Source: Eubacteriales bacterium (GTDB lineage Bacteria > Bacillota > Clostridia > Lachnospirales > Lachnospiraceae). Taken from it: a stretch of DNA of 64,000 bases. The notes under the pieces were generated by a model. The model made no database searches. It was not told the origin of the DNA and saw only the letters and a program-made list of their open reading frames with translations. The position numbers and the translations under genes are program-made. The stretch covers positions 1 through 64,000 of the forward strand of contig JAUNJF010000015.1 of the NCBI GenBank assembly GCA_030533405.1, read 5' to 3'. Each line of letters begins with the position of its first letter. Position 1 is the first letter of the stretch. This document shows, piece by piece, positions 7,963 through 16,603 of the stretch.

Positions 7963-8011
7963 TTACCCATCAGGTAATCTAATTATAGTCCTCAGGTGTA
8001 CTTTTTGTCAA
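7963..8011 (-). promoter_or_regulatory. higBA promoter and probable operator
   Basis: On the minus strand TTGACA (plus 8006-8011) and TATAAT (7982-7987), both consensus, are 18 bp apart. A perfect inverted repeat TTACC-n5-GGTAA (7963-7977) covers the predicted start of transcription. This suits autorepression by the HigA-like protein. Confidence 0.85.
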
Positions 8012-8056
8012 GAACACACGCGTACCTCCTTCATCCAGCAAACTACGGCATATCGT

Positions 8057-8125
8057 GATTCCTTTATAAATTAATTCAAAAAAAAACATTTTATATCAAT
8101 GCAAATGATATAAAATGTTTTTTTA
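8057..8125. repeat. Direct repeat copy 2 (with internal terminator)
   Basis: This is the partner of 2513-2580: the same GATTCCTTTATAA block, A-rich tract and hairpin core, in the same orientation. Confidence 0.7.
8084..8120. terminator. Bidirectional-looking terminator after the 8.2-kb secreted-protein gene
   Basis: AAACATTTTATATCA pairs with TGATATAAAATGTTT. T-runs follow the stem on both strands. It lies 44 bp past the stop of the gene ending at 8164. Confidence 0.8.
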
Positions 8126-8163
8126 CATGTAATTTCACACAAAAAAAGTGTTGCCCATAGAAC

Positions 8164-8976
8164 CTATTTTATTTTTATCTTACTCACCTTACTCCACTTG
8201 CTGTAATTTCTTTTGCTTTTTCCACTTAAACCATAAGTTGCCGGATTATGTGTATTATAAGAACGCACTCTTACATAATATGACTTCTTCTTTTTTGATA
8301 CCTTAATCTTTTTGGTTATTGTCCTTTTGGTCGACTTGACAGTCACCTTCTTCGCATTCTTAAATGTCTTTGATGTAGAATATTGAATCTCATACCCCTT
8401 AATTTCCGTGTATTTCATTTTCGGCATTTTTGCGGTTATTTTTATTGTATTCTTTTTTTCAAGCTTAGCCGTAACCGTTGCCTTTTTGTTTGTAATGTAT
8501 GATGCAGTTTTTTTATGAACACGTTCCTGTTCCTTTTGTTCTTTCATTTTTTCTGCTTGCTCATCTGTTGGCAATGAACCAGGTGGTAATATCATCTGCG
8601 GATCCCAATATGCATATAAATCTACATCTTCATCGAATGCAAAACCTGATTCTACAATCTTCTTTTCACCATTCTCTTCATGTATCCAATATAAAAACTT
8701 ATAGTTTTCTTTTTCAGGCATATCTTCCGGCACAACCTGCGTTCCCTCACCAGATACAACCTTAAAAACTGTATTTTCGTCTGAATAAAGTGTAATGGTT
8801 ACAATATTCTCCTTTGATTCCTCCGTCGTTTCTGTCGTAGCTTCTGTAGTGCTTTCTGTGGTAGTTTCTGTAATAACTTCTGTCGTACTTTCTGTTGGAA
8901 TCTCCTGTGCATGTGTTACCACATTGGGAAACAGCAATAATGTACTACATAATAAAATTGCTTTTAATACCTTCAT
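8164..8976 (-). CDS. Secreted protein with Thr/Glu repeats, InlB-like and Fn3-like regions
   Basis: About 270 residues from ATG 8976. An in-frame TTG at 8997 is the alternative, and neither has a strong ribosome-binding site. A signal peptide (MKVLKAILLCSTLLLFPNVV, cleavage near THA-QE) is followed by a low-complexity TTES/TTEA repeat. A short module resembling the Listeria-Bacteroides (Flg_new) repeat ends in LYAYWD. A lysine-rich C-terminal domain with GYEIQYSTSKTFKNAKK and YYVRVRSYN resembles fibronectin III modules of clostridial surface proteins. The same C-terminal module ends the neighbouring 1192-residue protein, so the two are probably related surface factors. No sortase or lipid anchor is visible. 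Confidence 0.75.
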   Translation of the reverse strand: MKVLKAILLCSTLLLFPNVVTHAQEIPTESTTEVITETTTESTTEATTETTEESKENIVTITLYSDENTVFKVVSGEGTQVVPEDMPEKENYKFLYWIHEENGEKKIVESGFAFDEDVDLYAYWDPQMILPPGSLPTDEQAEKMKEQKEQERVHKKTASYITNKKATVTAKLEKKNTIKITAKMPKMKYTEIKGYEIQYSTSKTFKNAKKVTVKSTKRTITKKIKVSKKKKSYYVRVRSYNTHNPATYGLSGKSKRNYSKWSKVSKIKIK

Positions 8977-9033
8977 TTCATCATCGTCTGTTATCAAGTA
9001 ATTCTCAACAAATCACTTCTAACTTTTCCTTTC

Positions 9034-12000
9034 TTATTTTTTGATTGCAGCGCTTTTCATAGAAGACCATGGACCAAAATATTTAACTGCTCCTATTTTA
9101 TTGGTTTCACAGCTTCTTAATGATACAAATTTATACGGTCTGATTCGAACATAATATGTCTGATATTTTTTTAAGTTTGCAAGTGTAACTTGCGCTTTTG
9201 TAATATCTTTCATCTTTGCATTTTTGAAATCTTTCTTTGTGCTATATTGAATCTGATACCCATCTGCATTCTTGATTTTATTATAACATATTGTAAGTTT
9301 TTTTTCTTTTGTATTTTTTGCTGACTTTATTTTTAGTGCCTGCAAATTTGATGTCCTTCTGCTATAACTAACCTTTTTTCCCATATCATCTGCTTTGGGG
9401 TGCATATGATTTGAAAAAATCATATTCTCGGATGTCATAAACATAAATCGATCAGAATTAGCAGAAACCCATGTATAGTCACAATAATAGGTTTTTCCAT
9501 CTAACACAACCTGATTAACACTGTGTGTCGTAGTTGTTTCATTTCCAACCGCAGTAGGTGGCGCATCATAACCATACAACCCTAATAATGCACACGCCAA
9601 CTTGGAATACGATGCACATACACCATGATGGTTCGTATGATATTGTTTATTTCTATTCGGATTAGTATCTTCTAACATCCAATGAAGATCATAAATTTGC
9701 AAAGGCGTATCATAGGCATACTCTGATGTCACAAGACTCTTGATAGCCCATAACGCATCTGTAACAGCCATATCCTTATGAAACTTTAACTTACTTGCAA
9801 TCCCTTGTAATTTATGCTCCATTCCCATACACATATTATAATATTTTACATATTTATTCTGATTAATATAATAAATAAAACCCTTTGATTCTGATGGCAC
9901 CTTACTTAGTTCAAAGTCGGCTACACTAAAATGATATCCTACTCCCTTCTTGTCCCATTTCGTCAATTGCTCTTCGTTCTCAAAATACGGCGTTTGTATC
10001 ATTTGTAAATATTGAAAATATCGACAATTCATATAAGTCAATGCACTAATGTAATCATCTAACTCTAAATTGGTTTTAATAACTTCGTATCCACTTTTTT
10101 TCAATTTTTCAACATTTACGCGATACCCCTTAGGAAGGATTGCTATTTTTTCTTTCCCAGAGCGCATAATTTTATTCTTTATATTTTCAGCATTCTTTTT
10201 ATCTGTCTCATAGAAATTAGTTTGTTCTAAATAATAACTATTCTCTGTCGTCCCATCTCCATAATCTGTTATTGTACCAATATTATTATCATTTAATCTG
10301 TAAATCGGTTTTCCATTTAATATATCTTTTGCTTTAATACTCCTCGGTTCAATCAAATCAGACTCGTAAATGGGATATAGCTTTAACAGCTTATCATTGT
10401 CAAAAAGGTTAATCATGAGAATGGTTTTTTCAGTGATTAATGTATCATGTGGCTCTATTGGATAATGCGATGACCACCCAATAAATTTGTCATTTTTCCT
10501 CTGTGGTGGATTGTATGTTGTATGTAACGTTGTTCCAAGTTTTACAGAAATGGTTTTATGAATCACCTGAAACTGAACTTTATAGGTTTTCTCTAATTCT
10601 TCTCCTGTAAATTTGAATTTTGAATATAATTTAATATTAGAATCTAAATCTACAACCTCATCCGCTTGAATCAGATGATTATCATCCGTTTCCCAACCAA
10701 CAAAATCATACCGAAGATCCACCTTTGTATATTCTAAGCCTGACAATTTCGGAAGATAGTTTCCCCAGACCGTACCATTCTCTACAGGTAAAACGGCTAT
10801 AGCATTGTTTCTGGCACGGGTATCAACAAATGTAACGGAATGCATATTTTCCTCTTGATTTGCATCAGAAGTATCCGTTGGCGGTTCAGCAATTTGCTCT
10901 GTTGATTCTTCTGTCGACTGTTCTATTTGTTGCTCTGTCGCTTGTTCGGTAATCTGCTCTGTTCGTCGTTCTGTCGATTGTTCCATCGACTGCTCTGTAA
11001 GCTGTTCCGTCGACTGCCCCGTCAATTCATGTGAAGCAACACAGCTTATATTCTTAAGCATACATAATTGTGAAGCAAATAGTTCTGATGCCACCCATTT
11101 TTCTTCATCATTATTTGTGAATTGATATAGCGGTGCAGATACCTGATCTTGGTCAATAAAATTTACCGTACAAGTCTCCCTTAATGGGAAAAATGCATTT
11201 CTCTCAATATCCATATTGGTGTCAGACGCAATGTCAAATGTAACGGTATCCAGACTTAATTCTTTTTCTTCTCCATCAGGATGTTTTTCAATATATTTTT
11301 GACATTCATAAAACAAACTTAAGGTCGATCCATAGTTAAGTAAGCTCAATGGATTGGTTTCATAATTATTCGCAAACGCGCTTTTCGGTATTTTTTTAAT
11401 TGTTGTTGGAATCGTAATATTGGTTAATCCACAATGTTCAAATGCGGATTCTTCTATGATTACATCCTCTCTTTCGTTAAATGTTATATTTTTGAGTAAA
11501 TAACAATTATAAAAAGCCCTTTTTCCAATATAGGTTACATGCTCTAAGTTAATATGTTCAAGCACATCGTGACCATTAAATGTGTCATCTACAATTGTTT
11601 TTATTGTAGACGGAAGATAAATGTTTTTTATTAGCCCTAAATTTTTATCTCTCAAAGGTAATTCAGAAGTGTCTGTTTTCGATGTAGGAAGAATCTTTAC
11701 CGTCAAAAGAGGATAATCCAGCGGAGCACCATGACTGTTAAACGATGCCAAAAAATGAATTGCACTAGGCCAATACATCTTCTCATTCGCCGACTCCTTA
11801 TACTTAGGTGTTCCAGAACAAATCATTTTACCGCCAAATCCAATCACACTATTTTTCGTATTATCAGCCATCAATAAAACTGGATTACTGCCTGTTGACG
11901 TTTTACTAATGATTACAATGGAAGAACCCTCCTGTTCTCCCGTGGCAAATGTTGATGAAACATAATCTGAATCATAAATAAAAGTTTCTCCACTCTTTAA

Positions 12001-12612
12001 TAATGCTTCTAACGACAAAAACATTTCATCTGTTAATTCCATATCTTTTGCAGATTCTTCAAAAATGTACAAATCATAATTTCTAAAATCATCTGCTTCA
12101 AGAGTGTCCGCCTGAATATATGTAAAATTTAACGTAGTGGGCTTATGCTCTCCACTATAAATTCGATCAATACACAACTGTTCATTTTGTTGGATATAAT
12201 ATGATATCGGGGCATCTGCTTCTGTATCATACAAATCTTCATTCTCATGATCCGTTTCATCACTCTCATTTGTTTCAATTCTTTCTTCATCATCCCCTGC
12301 CTGATAACAAATTACAGCAATATTTCCTGTAACATCTTTCTTATCCGTGTCAATCGGGCGATATTCATTTTGTTCATCTGTCAAAAATATATTTTCTATC
12401 CAAAACGGACTCCAAAATATATTGTAATTTTTGTAACTATGTTGCATATATGCAAAAAATTCGTTTATTAACAAGCCATCCTCTACGCTTGTTTCTTCTG
12501 TTTCTTCCGTCTCTTCTATTTCTTTTCCATGTACATAACCAATGTCAGTTGTAATCGTTAGCAAAAAAACACTAACAAACACAACGCATACTATTTTTAA
12601 CAATTTCTTCAT
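9034..12612 (-). CDS. Large secreted protein with BspA-like leucine-rich repeats and transglutaminase-like core
   Basis: 1192 residues behind AGGAGAAGCG. A signal peptide (about 1-29) is followed by an acidic TEETEET stretch. BspA-type leucine-rich repeats lie at about 325-425 (LKNITFNEREDVIIEESAFE, then GLTNITIPTTIKKI). A Thr/Glu/Gln repeat of TEQ units is at about 540-585, followed by InlB-like modules (YDFVGWETDD). A transglutaminase-like domain spans about 975-1060 with Cys in HGVCASYSKLACALLGLYG (near 997), His in THSVNQVVLDG (near 1030) and Asp in YYCDYTWV (near 1044), the expected triad. The C-terminus is an Fn3-like module (DGYQIQYSTKKDFKNAK) shared with the next gene. The triad suggests a peptidase or cross-linking activity outside the cell; the substrate is unknown. 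Confidence 0.85.
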   Translation of the reverse strand: MKKLLKIVCVVFVSVFLLTITTDIGYVHGKEIEETEETEETSVEDGLLINEFFAYMQHSYKNYNIFWSPFWIENIFLTDEQNEYRPIDTDKKDVTGNIAVICYQAGDDEERIETNESDETDHENEDLYDTEADAPISYYIQQNEQLCIDRIYSGEHKPTTLNFTYIQADTLEADDFRNYDLYIFEESAKDMELTDEMFLSLEALLKSGETFIYDSDYVSSTFATGEQEGSSIVIISKTSTGSNPVLLMADNTKNSVIGFGGKMICSGTPKYKESANEKMYWPSAIHFLASFNSHGAPLDYPLLTVKILPTSKTDTSELPLRDKNLGLIKNIYLPSTIKTIVDDTFNGHDVLEHINLEHVTYIGKRAFYNCYLLKNITFNEREDVIIEESAFEHCGLTNITIPTTIKKIPKSAFANNYETNPLSLLNYGSTLSLFYECQKYIEKHPDGEEKELSLDTVTFDIASDTNMDIERNAFFPLRETCTVNFIDQDQVSAPLYQFTNNDEEKWVASELFASQLCMLKNISCVASHELTGQSTEQLTEQSMEQSTERRTEQITEQATEQQIEQSTEESTEQIAEPPTDTSDANQEENMHSVTFVDTRARNNAIAVLPVENGTVWGNYLPKLSGLEYTKVDLRYDFVGWETDDNHLIQADEVVDLDSNIKLYSKFKFTGEELEKTYKVQFQVIHKTISVKLGTTLHTTYNPPQRKNDKFIGWSSHYPIEPHDTLITEKTILMINLFDNDKLLKLYPIYESDLIEPRSIKAKDILNGKPIYRLNDNNIGTITDYGDGTTENSYYLEQTNFYETDKKNAENIKNKIMRSGKEKIAILPKGYRVNVEKLKKSGYEVIKTNLELDDYISALTYMNCRYFQYLQMIQTPYFENEEQLTKWDKKGVGYHFSVADFELSKVPSESKGFIYYINQNKYVKYYNMCMGMEHKLQGIASKLKFHKDMAVTDALWAIKSLVTSEYAYDTPLQIYDLHWMLEDTNPNRNKQYHTNHHGVCASYSKLACALLGLYGYDAPPTAVGNETTTTHSVNQVVLDGKTYYCDYTWVSANSDRFMFMTSENMIFSNHMHPKADDMGKKVSYSRRTSNLQALKIKSAKNTKEKKLTICYNKIKNADGYQIQYSTKKDFKNAKMKDITKAQVTLANLKKYQTYYVRIRPYKFVSLRSCETNKIGAVKYFGPWSSMKSAAIKK

Positions 12613-12857
12613 ACGCTTCTCCTATCATTCATAAATATACTCACCAATACTAAAATGGGAGTTCTCTCCAATTGGAATAAAAGTCATGACCTGCTTAAGT
12701 GCGCTTATGCTAACACTTTTGTAACAGGCATGTCTATATTTATGAACACATTTTCAGAATAAACATAAAATGTTCAAAAACAGCGTTTGATTATGAATAT
12801 ACATACATAGATTTATGAAAATTTGTACATAATTTCGTATCTTTATCATTTTAGATG

Positions 12858-12930
12858 GCGTAGCTGCATGGCGGCGATTGTTCGAATTTTGTCTCGTGCC
12901 TTGTGGATGAGACCTATAGATAATTCAAAG
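12858..12930. repeat. Tandem-hairpin dispersed repeat, copy 2
   Basis: Related to 6203-6271, with blocks GGCGGCGATTGTTCGA and TTGTCTCGTGCCTTGTGGA shared almost exactly. In the last hairpin one base differs (ATGAGAC for ACGAGAC). Plus-strand RNA would keep pairing there through G-U, whereas minus-strand RNA would get an A-C mismatch. Confidence 0.6.
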
Positions 12931-12956
12931 ATTTTACTACATAACAAAGCAAAAAA

Positions 12957-12989
12957 ATAGCATGTCATTATCATCGAATGACATGCTAT
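12957..12989 (-). terminator. Terminator of the FliB-like gene
   Basis: ATAGCATGTCATT pairs perfectly with AATGACATGCTAT around a 7-nt loop. Seven T follow on the minus strand. Confidence 0.85.
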
Positions 12990-13059
12990 TTCATCACATT
13001 ATTTATTCTCTAATTGTTCCTTTCATCTCTGATTTTCATACAATAGCTTTTCAATTTAA

Positions 13060-14253
13060 TCAAGACAACAATCCAACCAAAATATTTTCCACATTCAAAA
13101 TCGGATGTGCTGACAATACAAGCTGCAGCGACTCAAAATTATTATAAGAATGCTCCACTTCCTTTGAGTAAGCATGTGCAACTAACACCTGATCCTCATA
13201 GGTAAACTGTTTTTCATGCTGCAACCAATACGCAACATCTAATTCTAAGATTACAAGAAATGAAATCACTGCAAATTTTACTTTCGTATAAGCATCTCCA
13301 TCATAAGATGCACCAAGAAAATAATTGAATATATAATATACAAGAATATGCTCATATTCATATTCTTTTTCTTTGTAGTATGTTAAAAATTCCTGATATG
13401 CCGCTTCATACTCCGCACACGGATGCATCGTCTGCATTCCATGACGCAATAAATCTGTCCACTCTTCCTTAATCGTTTCAAGACCTTCAAACATATTTAG
13501 AATTTGCTTCATCCATTCTTCTTTTTCTGCAACACGATTTGTATGTTTTGCAAACTGCGTATCCAGCTTTTCCATGTTTTCAGGATTTTGATAATCTGCA
13601 AGCAGCTTGACAATTTTATCATATTCTTTGCTGTCAATATATGCTTGCATTTCACATGCTAACATTAAAACAATTGCTGCACGTTTTGCAATTGGCATCT
13701 CGCGATTTTGCAACACATCAAACATAAATGTACGTACTTGAAAAAGCACATCAAATAATGATTTGTCCAATTTGTTTACATGTCCCTTTTTCCAAAACGC
13801 CAACGACTTAACTGGCTCGATATGTTTTAATCCATATTCCGCATCCGTTCCATCTTTACAAACAAATGTCATCTTCTCCTGTTTCGCAAGCATAATTCTG
13901 CTCGCTTCTGGACAAGACATCGTAAGACTCACTTCTTTTAAGTTATCAAATTCTTCGATATGTCTTGGGAAATTCGTACACGTTTCACAAAGGCATTCCT
14001 CGCCCATCTCAATAAAGATATCACAAAGGTTTTTATCATTTAAAAACGGACATCTTGTGCCATTTAAAATAAACTGCTTGTCCTTTACCCGCGTATTGTC
14101 TTTTAATCGTTTTCCAAATGCACCCTTTTGCTTCATATAATTTTTCAAGGATGCATCATCCAAATCAATTTCCCAATTTTCACAGCAGGAATCCTCACAG
14201 ATTCCCCCGATACATCGAAACTCTTTATAAAATGATGCTGTTCTATACTGCAT
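13060..14253 (-). CDS. fliB: FliB-like lysine-N-methylase with cysteine clusters
   Basis: 397 residues from ATG 14253 behind GAGGAAG. The N-terminal cysteine pattern is that of the flagellin lysine N-methylase family: CIGGICEDSCCENWEIDL, CPFLNDKNLCDIF, CLCETCTNFPR and SCPEA. Clustered cysteines of this kind are thought to bind metal or an iron-sulfur centre. The C-terminal half is helical without clear motifs. In other bacteria FliB methylates surface lysines of flagellin. No flagellar gene is in the window, so the target is inferred from family only. A full palindromic element (14278-14489) lies directly upstream and would form its leader. Confidence 0.82.
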   Translation of the reverse strand: MQYRTASFYKEFRCIGGICEDSCCENWEIDLDDASLKNYMKQKGAFGKRLKDNTRVKDKQFILNGTRCPFLNDKNLCDIFIEMGEECLCETCTNFPRHIEEFDNLKEVSLTMSCPEASRIMLAKQEKMTFVCKDGTDAEYGLKHIEPVKSLAFWKKGHVNKLDKSLFDVLFQVRTFMFDVLQNREMPIAKRAAIVLMLACEMQAYIDSKEYDKIVKLLADYQNPENMEKLDTQFAKHTNRVAEKEEWMKQILNMFEGLETIKEEWTDLLRHGMQTMHPCAEYEAAYQEFLTYYKEKEYEYEHILVYYIFNYFLGASYDGDAYTKVKFAVISFLVILELDVAYWLQHEKQFTYEDQVLVAHAYSKEVEHSYNNFESLQLVLSAHPILNVENILVGLLS

Positions 14254-14277
14254 TGTTCTTCCTCATTATTATCATTT

Positions 14278-14489
14278 ATAGGTAATTACAAAACTCTCTA
14301 CTTATAGATTCCACTTGTAAAAAATCAACAAGCATCTAAATTGGACTATTTATGAATGTCGGTACTTAGGCAGTGTATTTTACTGCCTTATGTACCGCTA
14401 CATTCATAACTAAGTGAAAACGTTCCAACTTGGATTTGTTGATTCTTTACAAGCGTCAAACGCTTAAATAGAGTTTTGTAATTACCTAT
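14278..14489. mobile_element. Palindromic MITE-like element, full copy A
   Basis: A 212-bp imperfect palindrome with 20-bp perfect terminal inverted repeats (ATAGGTAATTACAAAACTCT at 14278-14297 and its complement at 14470-14489). The whole length folds back, with matching internal blocks such as CTTGTAAAnAATCAACAA. A central hairpin GGTACTTAGGCAGT/ACTGCCTTATGTACC caps it. It encodes nothing and fills the gap between proB and the fliB-like gene. No clear target-site duplication was seen. Confidence 0.8.
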
Positions 14490-14500
14490 CAATATACCAT

Positions 14501-15295
14501 CTATTTGCTCTGCTTCACAAAGTGTGTTCCAATAGCTTCCCCTTCCATAATCCGATAAATATTTTCCGGATCATTTCCGTGCGCAATATGCATATCCATA
14601 CCATGTGTAGTCGCATATTCTGCTGACTGCAATTTGGTAACCATTCCACCCGTTCCACGATTTGATCCACTGCCTTCTCCAAGCGCCTTTAACTCATCTG
14701 TGATTTCATCCACACGATGAATTAACTTTGCATCTGGATTATCTTTTGGATTGCTATCATACAAACCTTCAATATCTGATAAAATGATTAAACGATTTGC
14801 CTCACACAAATTTGCAACAATAGCAGATAACATATCGTTATCACCAAACACCTTTTTTTCAGACTCAATCTCTGCATGGCTGACTGAGTCATTTTCATTT
14901 ACAACTGGAATCATTCCACTTTCCATTAACGCTTCAAATGTATTTCGAAGATTACGCTTTCTTGCCTTTACTGCGATATCATCCTCTGTGAGCAAAATCT
15001 GTCCAACAATATTTCCATACTCACCAAAGAACTTATCATAAATGTGCATTAACTCACATTGTCCCACAGCCGCCGCAGCCTGCTTCATACAAACATCGGT
15101 CGGTTTCATTGGCAATCGCATCTTATTCACACCTACTGCAATTGCTCCAGAAGAAACTAAAATAATCTGATGTCCTTCATTATGTAATGTTGATAATACC
15201 TGTGCTAATTTATCAATTGTACGGAAGTTCGGTGCACCATTTTCTCCTGTCAATGTTGATGTACCTACCTTAACCACAATTCTCTGTTTCTCCAT
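14501..15295 (-). CDS. proB: Glutamate 5-kinase
   Basis: 264 residues from ATG 15295. It phosphorylates glutamate in the first step of proline synthesis. Motifs of the amino-acid-kinase fold are present: VVKVGTSTLTG at the N-terminus, LVSSGAIAVG, VNENDSVS, FGDNDMLSAIVANL and SGSNRGTGGMVTKLQSAEYAT. The C-terminal PUA domain of many ProB proteins is absent, as in other short forms. An upstream frame to 15400 would add 35 residues, but those codons come from the defective palindromic element, so it was rejected. The start has only a weak GAGA site. No proA lies next to it in the window. Confidence 0.92.
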   Translation of the reverse strand: MEKQRIVVKVGTSTLTGENGAPNFRTIDKLAQVLSTLHNEGHQIILVSSGAIAVGVNKMRLPMKPTDVCMKQAAAAVGQCELMHIYDKFFGEYGNIVGQILLTEDDIAVKARKRNLRNTFEALMESGMIPVVNENDSVSHAEIESEKKVFGDNDMLSAIVANLCEANRLIILSDIEGLYDSNPKDNPDAKLIHRVDEITDELKALGEGSGSNRGTGGMVTKLQSAEYATTHGMDMHIAHGNDPENIYRIMEGEAIGTHFVKQSK

Positions 15296-15353
15296 TTTTT
15301 CTCTGTATGCGCAAACCCTGTGCGCACATCTTCCTCTCTTTTTTTTCTTTAAG

Positions 15354-15437
15354 ATAGGTAAGCGAAAGCGACCCAACTTGGATTTGTTTATATGGTACAA
15401 CTTTCAACCACTTAAATTGAGTTTCTCAATTACCTAT
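15354..15437. mobile_element. Palindromic MITE-like element, internally deleted copy B
   Basis: An 84-bp derivative. It keeps only the first seven bases of the left end (ATAGGTA, 15354-15360) joined to the right arm (AAGCGAAAGCG...CCCAACTTGGATTTGTTTATA...CAACTTTCAACCAC...AATTACCTAT), nearly identical to the right arm of copy C. Its right end supplies the final codon and stop (AGG TAA) of the DHH phosphoesterase gene. Confidence 0.75.
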
Positions 15438-16413
15438 TCTCTAATCCTTTTTGTTCTTTTAATGCATTCATAAATCGATTGCGAATTTCAAACTCTGGGT
15501 CCTCACCAAGCGTTGACATTTTACTAGCTATAATAACACCACCAGCCATTGTAAAATGTCCACCACCGCCGCCAAGACCATCTAACGCCTTCGCGGTAAT
15601 GCTTCCTGCATGATACTGTTCTGTTTCATTTCGTACTGAAAATTTATATCCACCATCTCTTGCTGCATAGACAACCGAAAACTCTACAACATCTAATCCC
15701 AAAATGAAATCCGAAATCATAGCAACCAATGCATCTGGACAGTCAAACGAAATTTTCGCAAATCCAATATTATCATAAATCTGAATATTTCGTATTGCTT
15801 CACCATATGCATGCAAATCTTCAATCTCCATATTGTTATGATACATCGCAATAATCTTTTGATTGTCTGCTATTTTATGTAGATATCCATACATCTCAAT
15901 ATCAAAATCCGTCACGCCACGATTGAATGAATCCGTATCCATTTTTAATCCATATAACAATGCCGTTGCCGTTGTTGCATCCATAGACGTATCACTTTGA
16001 ATAAAATAATCTGTCACAATCGAACAACATGCACCGCAAATACGAATATCACTATACTCATATGCACAAGGTATCATCGTTGGATGATGGTCAATACATG
16101 CCACCTCATCTCCGACAAAATCCGTAATGTTTGAATTATATTTTTGTGCGTCAATCGTCACAATATAATCATCTTCCACCATGTCTGGAATATCATTAAT
16201 GTGAATTGCCTGAATTCCAAAATCCTCTATCATACGCTTTGTACTATTCTTCTCAATTTTACCTGCATAACAGATTGTACTTTCCACACCATTCGCGTGT
16301 AAAAAAACTTGCATACCATACGCTGCCGACAACGCATCGGGGTCCGGAAAATTATGAGTTTGCAAATATACTTCATGACCTTTTAACAGGTCGATTAATC
16401 GTCTCCACTCCAT
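15430..16413 (-). CDS. DHH/DHHA1-family phosphoesterase, NrnA-like
   Basis: About 327 residues from ATG 16413; an in-frame GTG at 16455 is an alternative start. The DHH domain shows THNFPDPDALSAAYG (metal ligands), TIDAQ and CIDHHPTM, and the C-terminal DHHA1 domain ends in LGGGGGHFTMAGG. Proteins of this class hydrolyse short oligonucleotides or pAp (NrnA), or linear dinucleotides. No sensor or membrane part is present, so it is soluble and NrnA-like rather than GdpP-like. It precedes proB on the same strand by about 130 bp, with a defective palindromic element between them that provides its stop codon. Confidence 0.85.
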   Translation of the reverse strand: MEWRRLIDLLKGHEVYLQTHNFPDPDALSAAYGMQVFLHANGVESTICYAGKIEKNSTKRMIEDFGIQAIHINDIPDMVEDDYIVTIDAQKYNSNITDFVGDEVACIDHHPTMIPCAYEYSDIRICGACCSIVTDYFIQSDTSMDATTATALLYGLKMDTDSFNRGVTDFDIEMYGYLHKIADNQKIIAMYHNNMEIEDLHAYGEAIRNIQIYDNIGFAKISFDCPDALVAMISDFILGLDVVEFSVVYAARDGGYKFSVRNETEQYHAGSITAKALDGLGGGGGHFTMAGGVIIASKMSTLGEDPEFEIRNRFMNALKEQKGLENR

Positions 16414-16514
16414 ATCATTTTCCCAATCCTTTCCTAACCACATATGATAGCACACACATCATGAAAAGACAATATTCATCCTTTACTTCATTTATCCGAC
16501 TACATTTTTACCAT

Positions 16515-16543
16515 GCATAGTTTTTCTAAAAAAGAGCAAACTA
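16515..16543 (+). promoter_or_regulatory. Probable forespore (sigma-G type) promoter of spoVA genes
   Basis: GCATA (16515-16519) and CAAACTA (16537-16543) are 17 bp apart. They match the Bacillus sigma-G pattern GHATR / CATNHTA except for one base. spoVA genes are a classic forespore regulon. Confidence 0.5.
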
Positions 16544-16603
16544 AAATCAGCTTTGAAATCGAATGCTTTATCATGTATCAATGTTTTATTGTTAGGAGTT
16601 AGT

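Larger units (their letters stand above)
12613..13059. other. Gene-free gap upstream of the large secreted protein
   Basis: Apart from the repeat copy (12858-12930) and the fliB-like terminator (12957-12989), I see only AT-rich DNA. It contains a small CCAATTGG palindrome near 12670. No ORF with a ribosome-binding site and no riboswitch consensus was recognised. The promoter of the 1192-residue gene should lie here. Confidence 0.5.

Noticed and set aside
7970-8030. A short GTG frame behind AAGGAGGT upstream of the toxin gene
   Set aside because: Its codons are the -35 and -10 of the higBA promoter (TTGACA, TATAAT) and it stops after 12 codons.
15296-15400. 35-residue N-terminal extension of ProB
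   Set aside because: The codons derive from the defective palindromic element, and the glutamate kinase fold begins at MEKQRIVVKVG.
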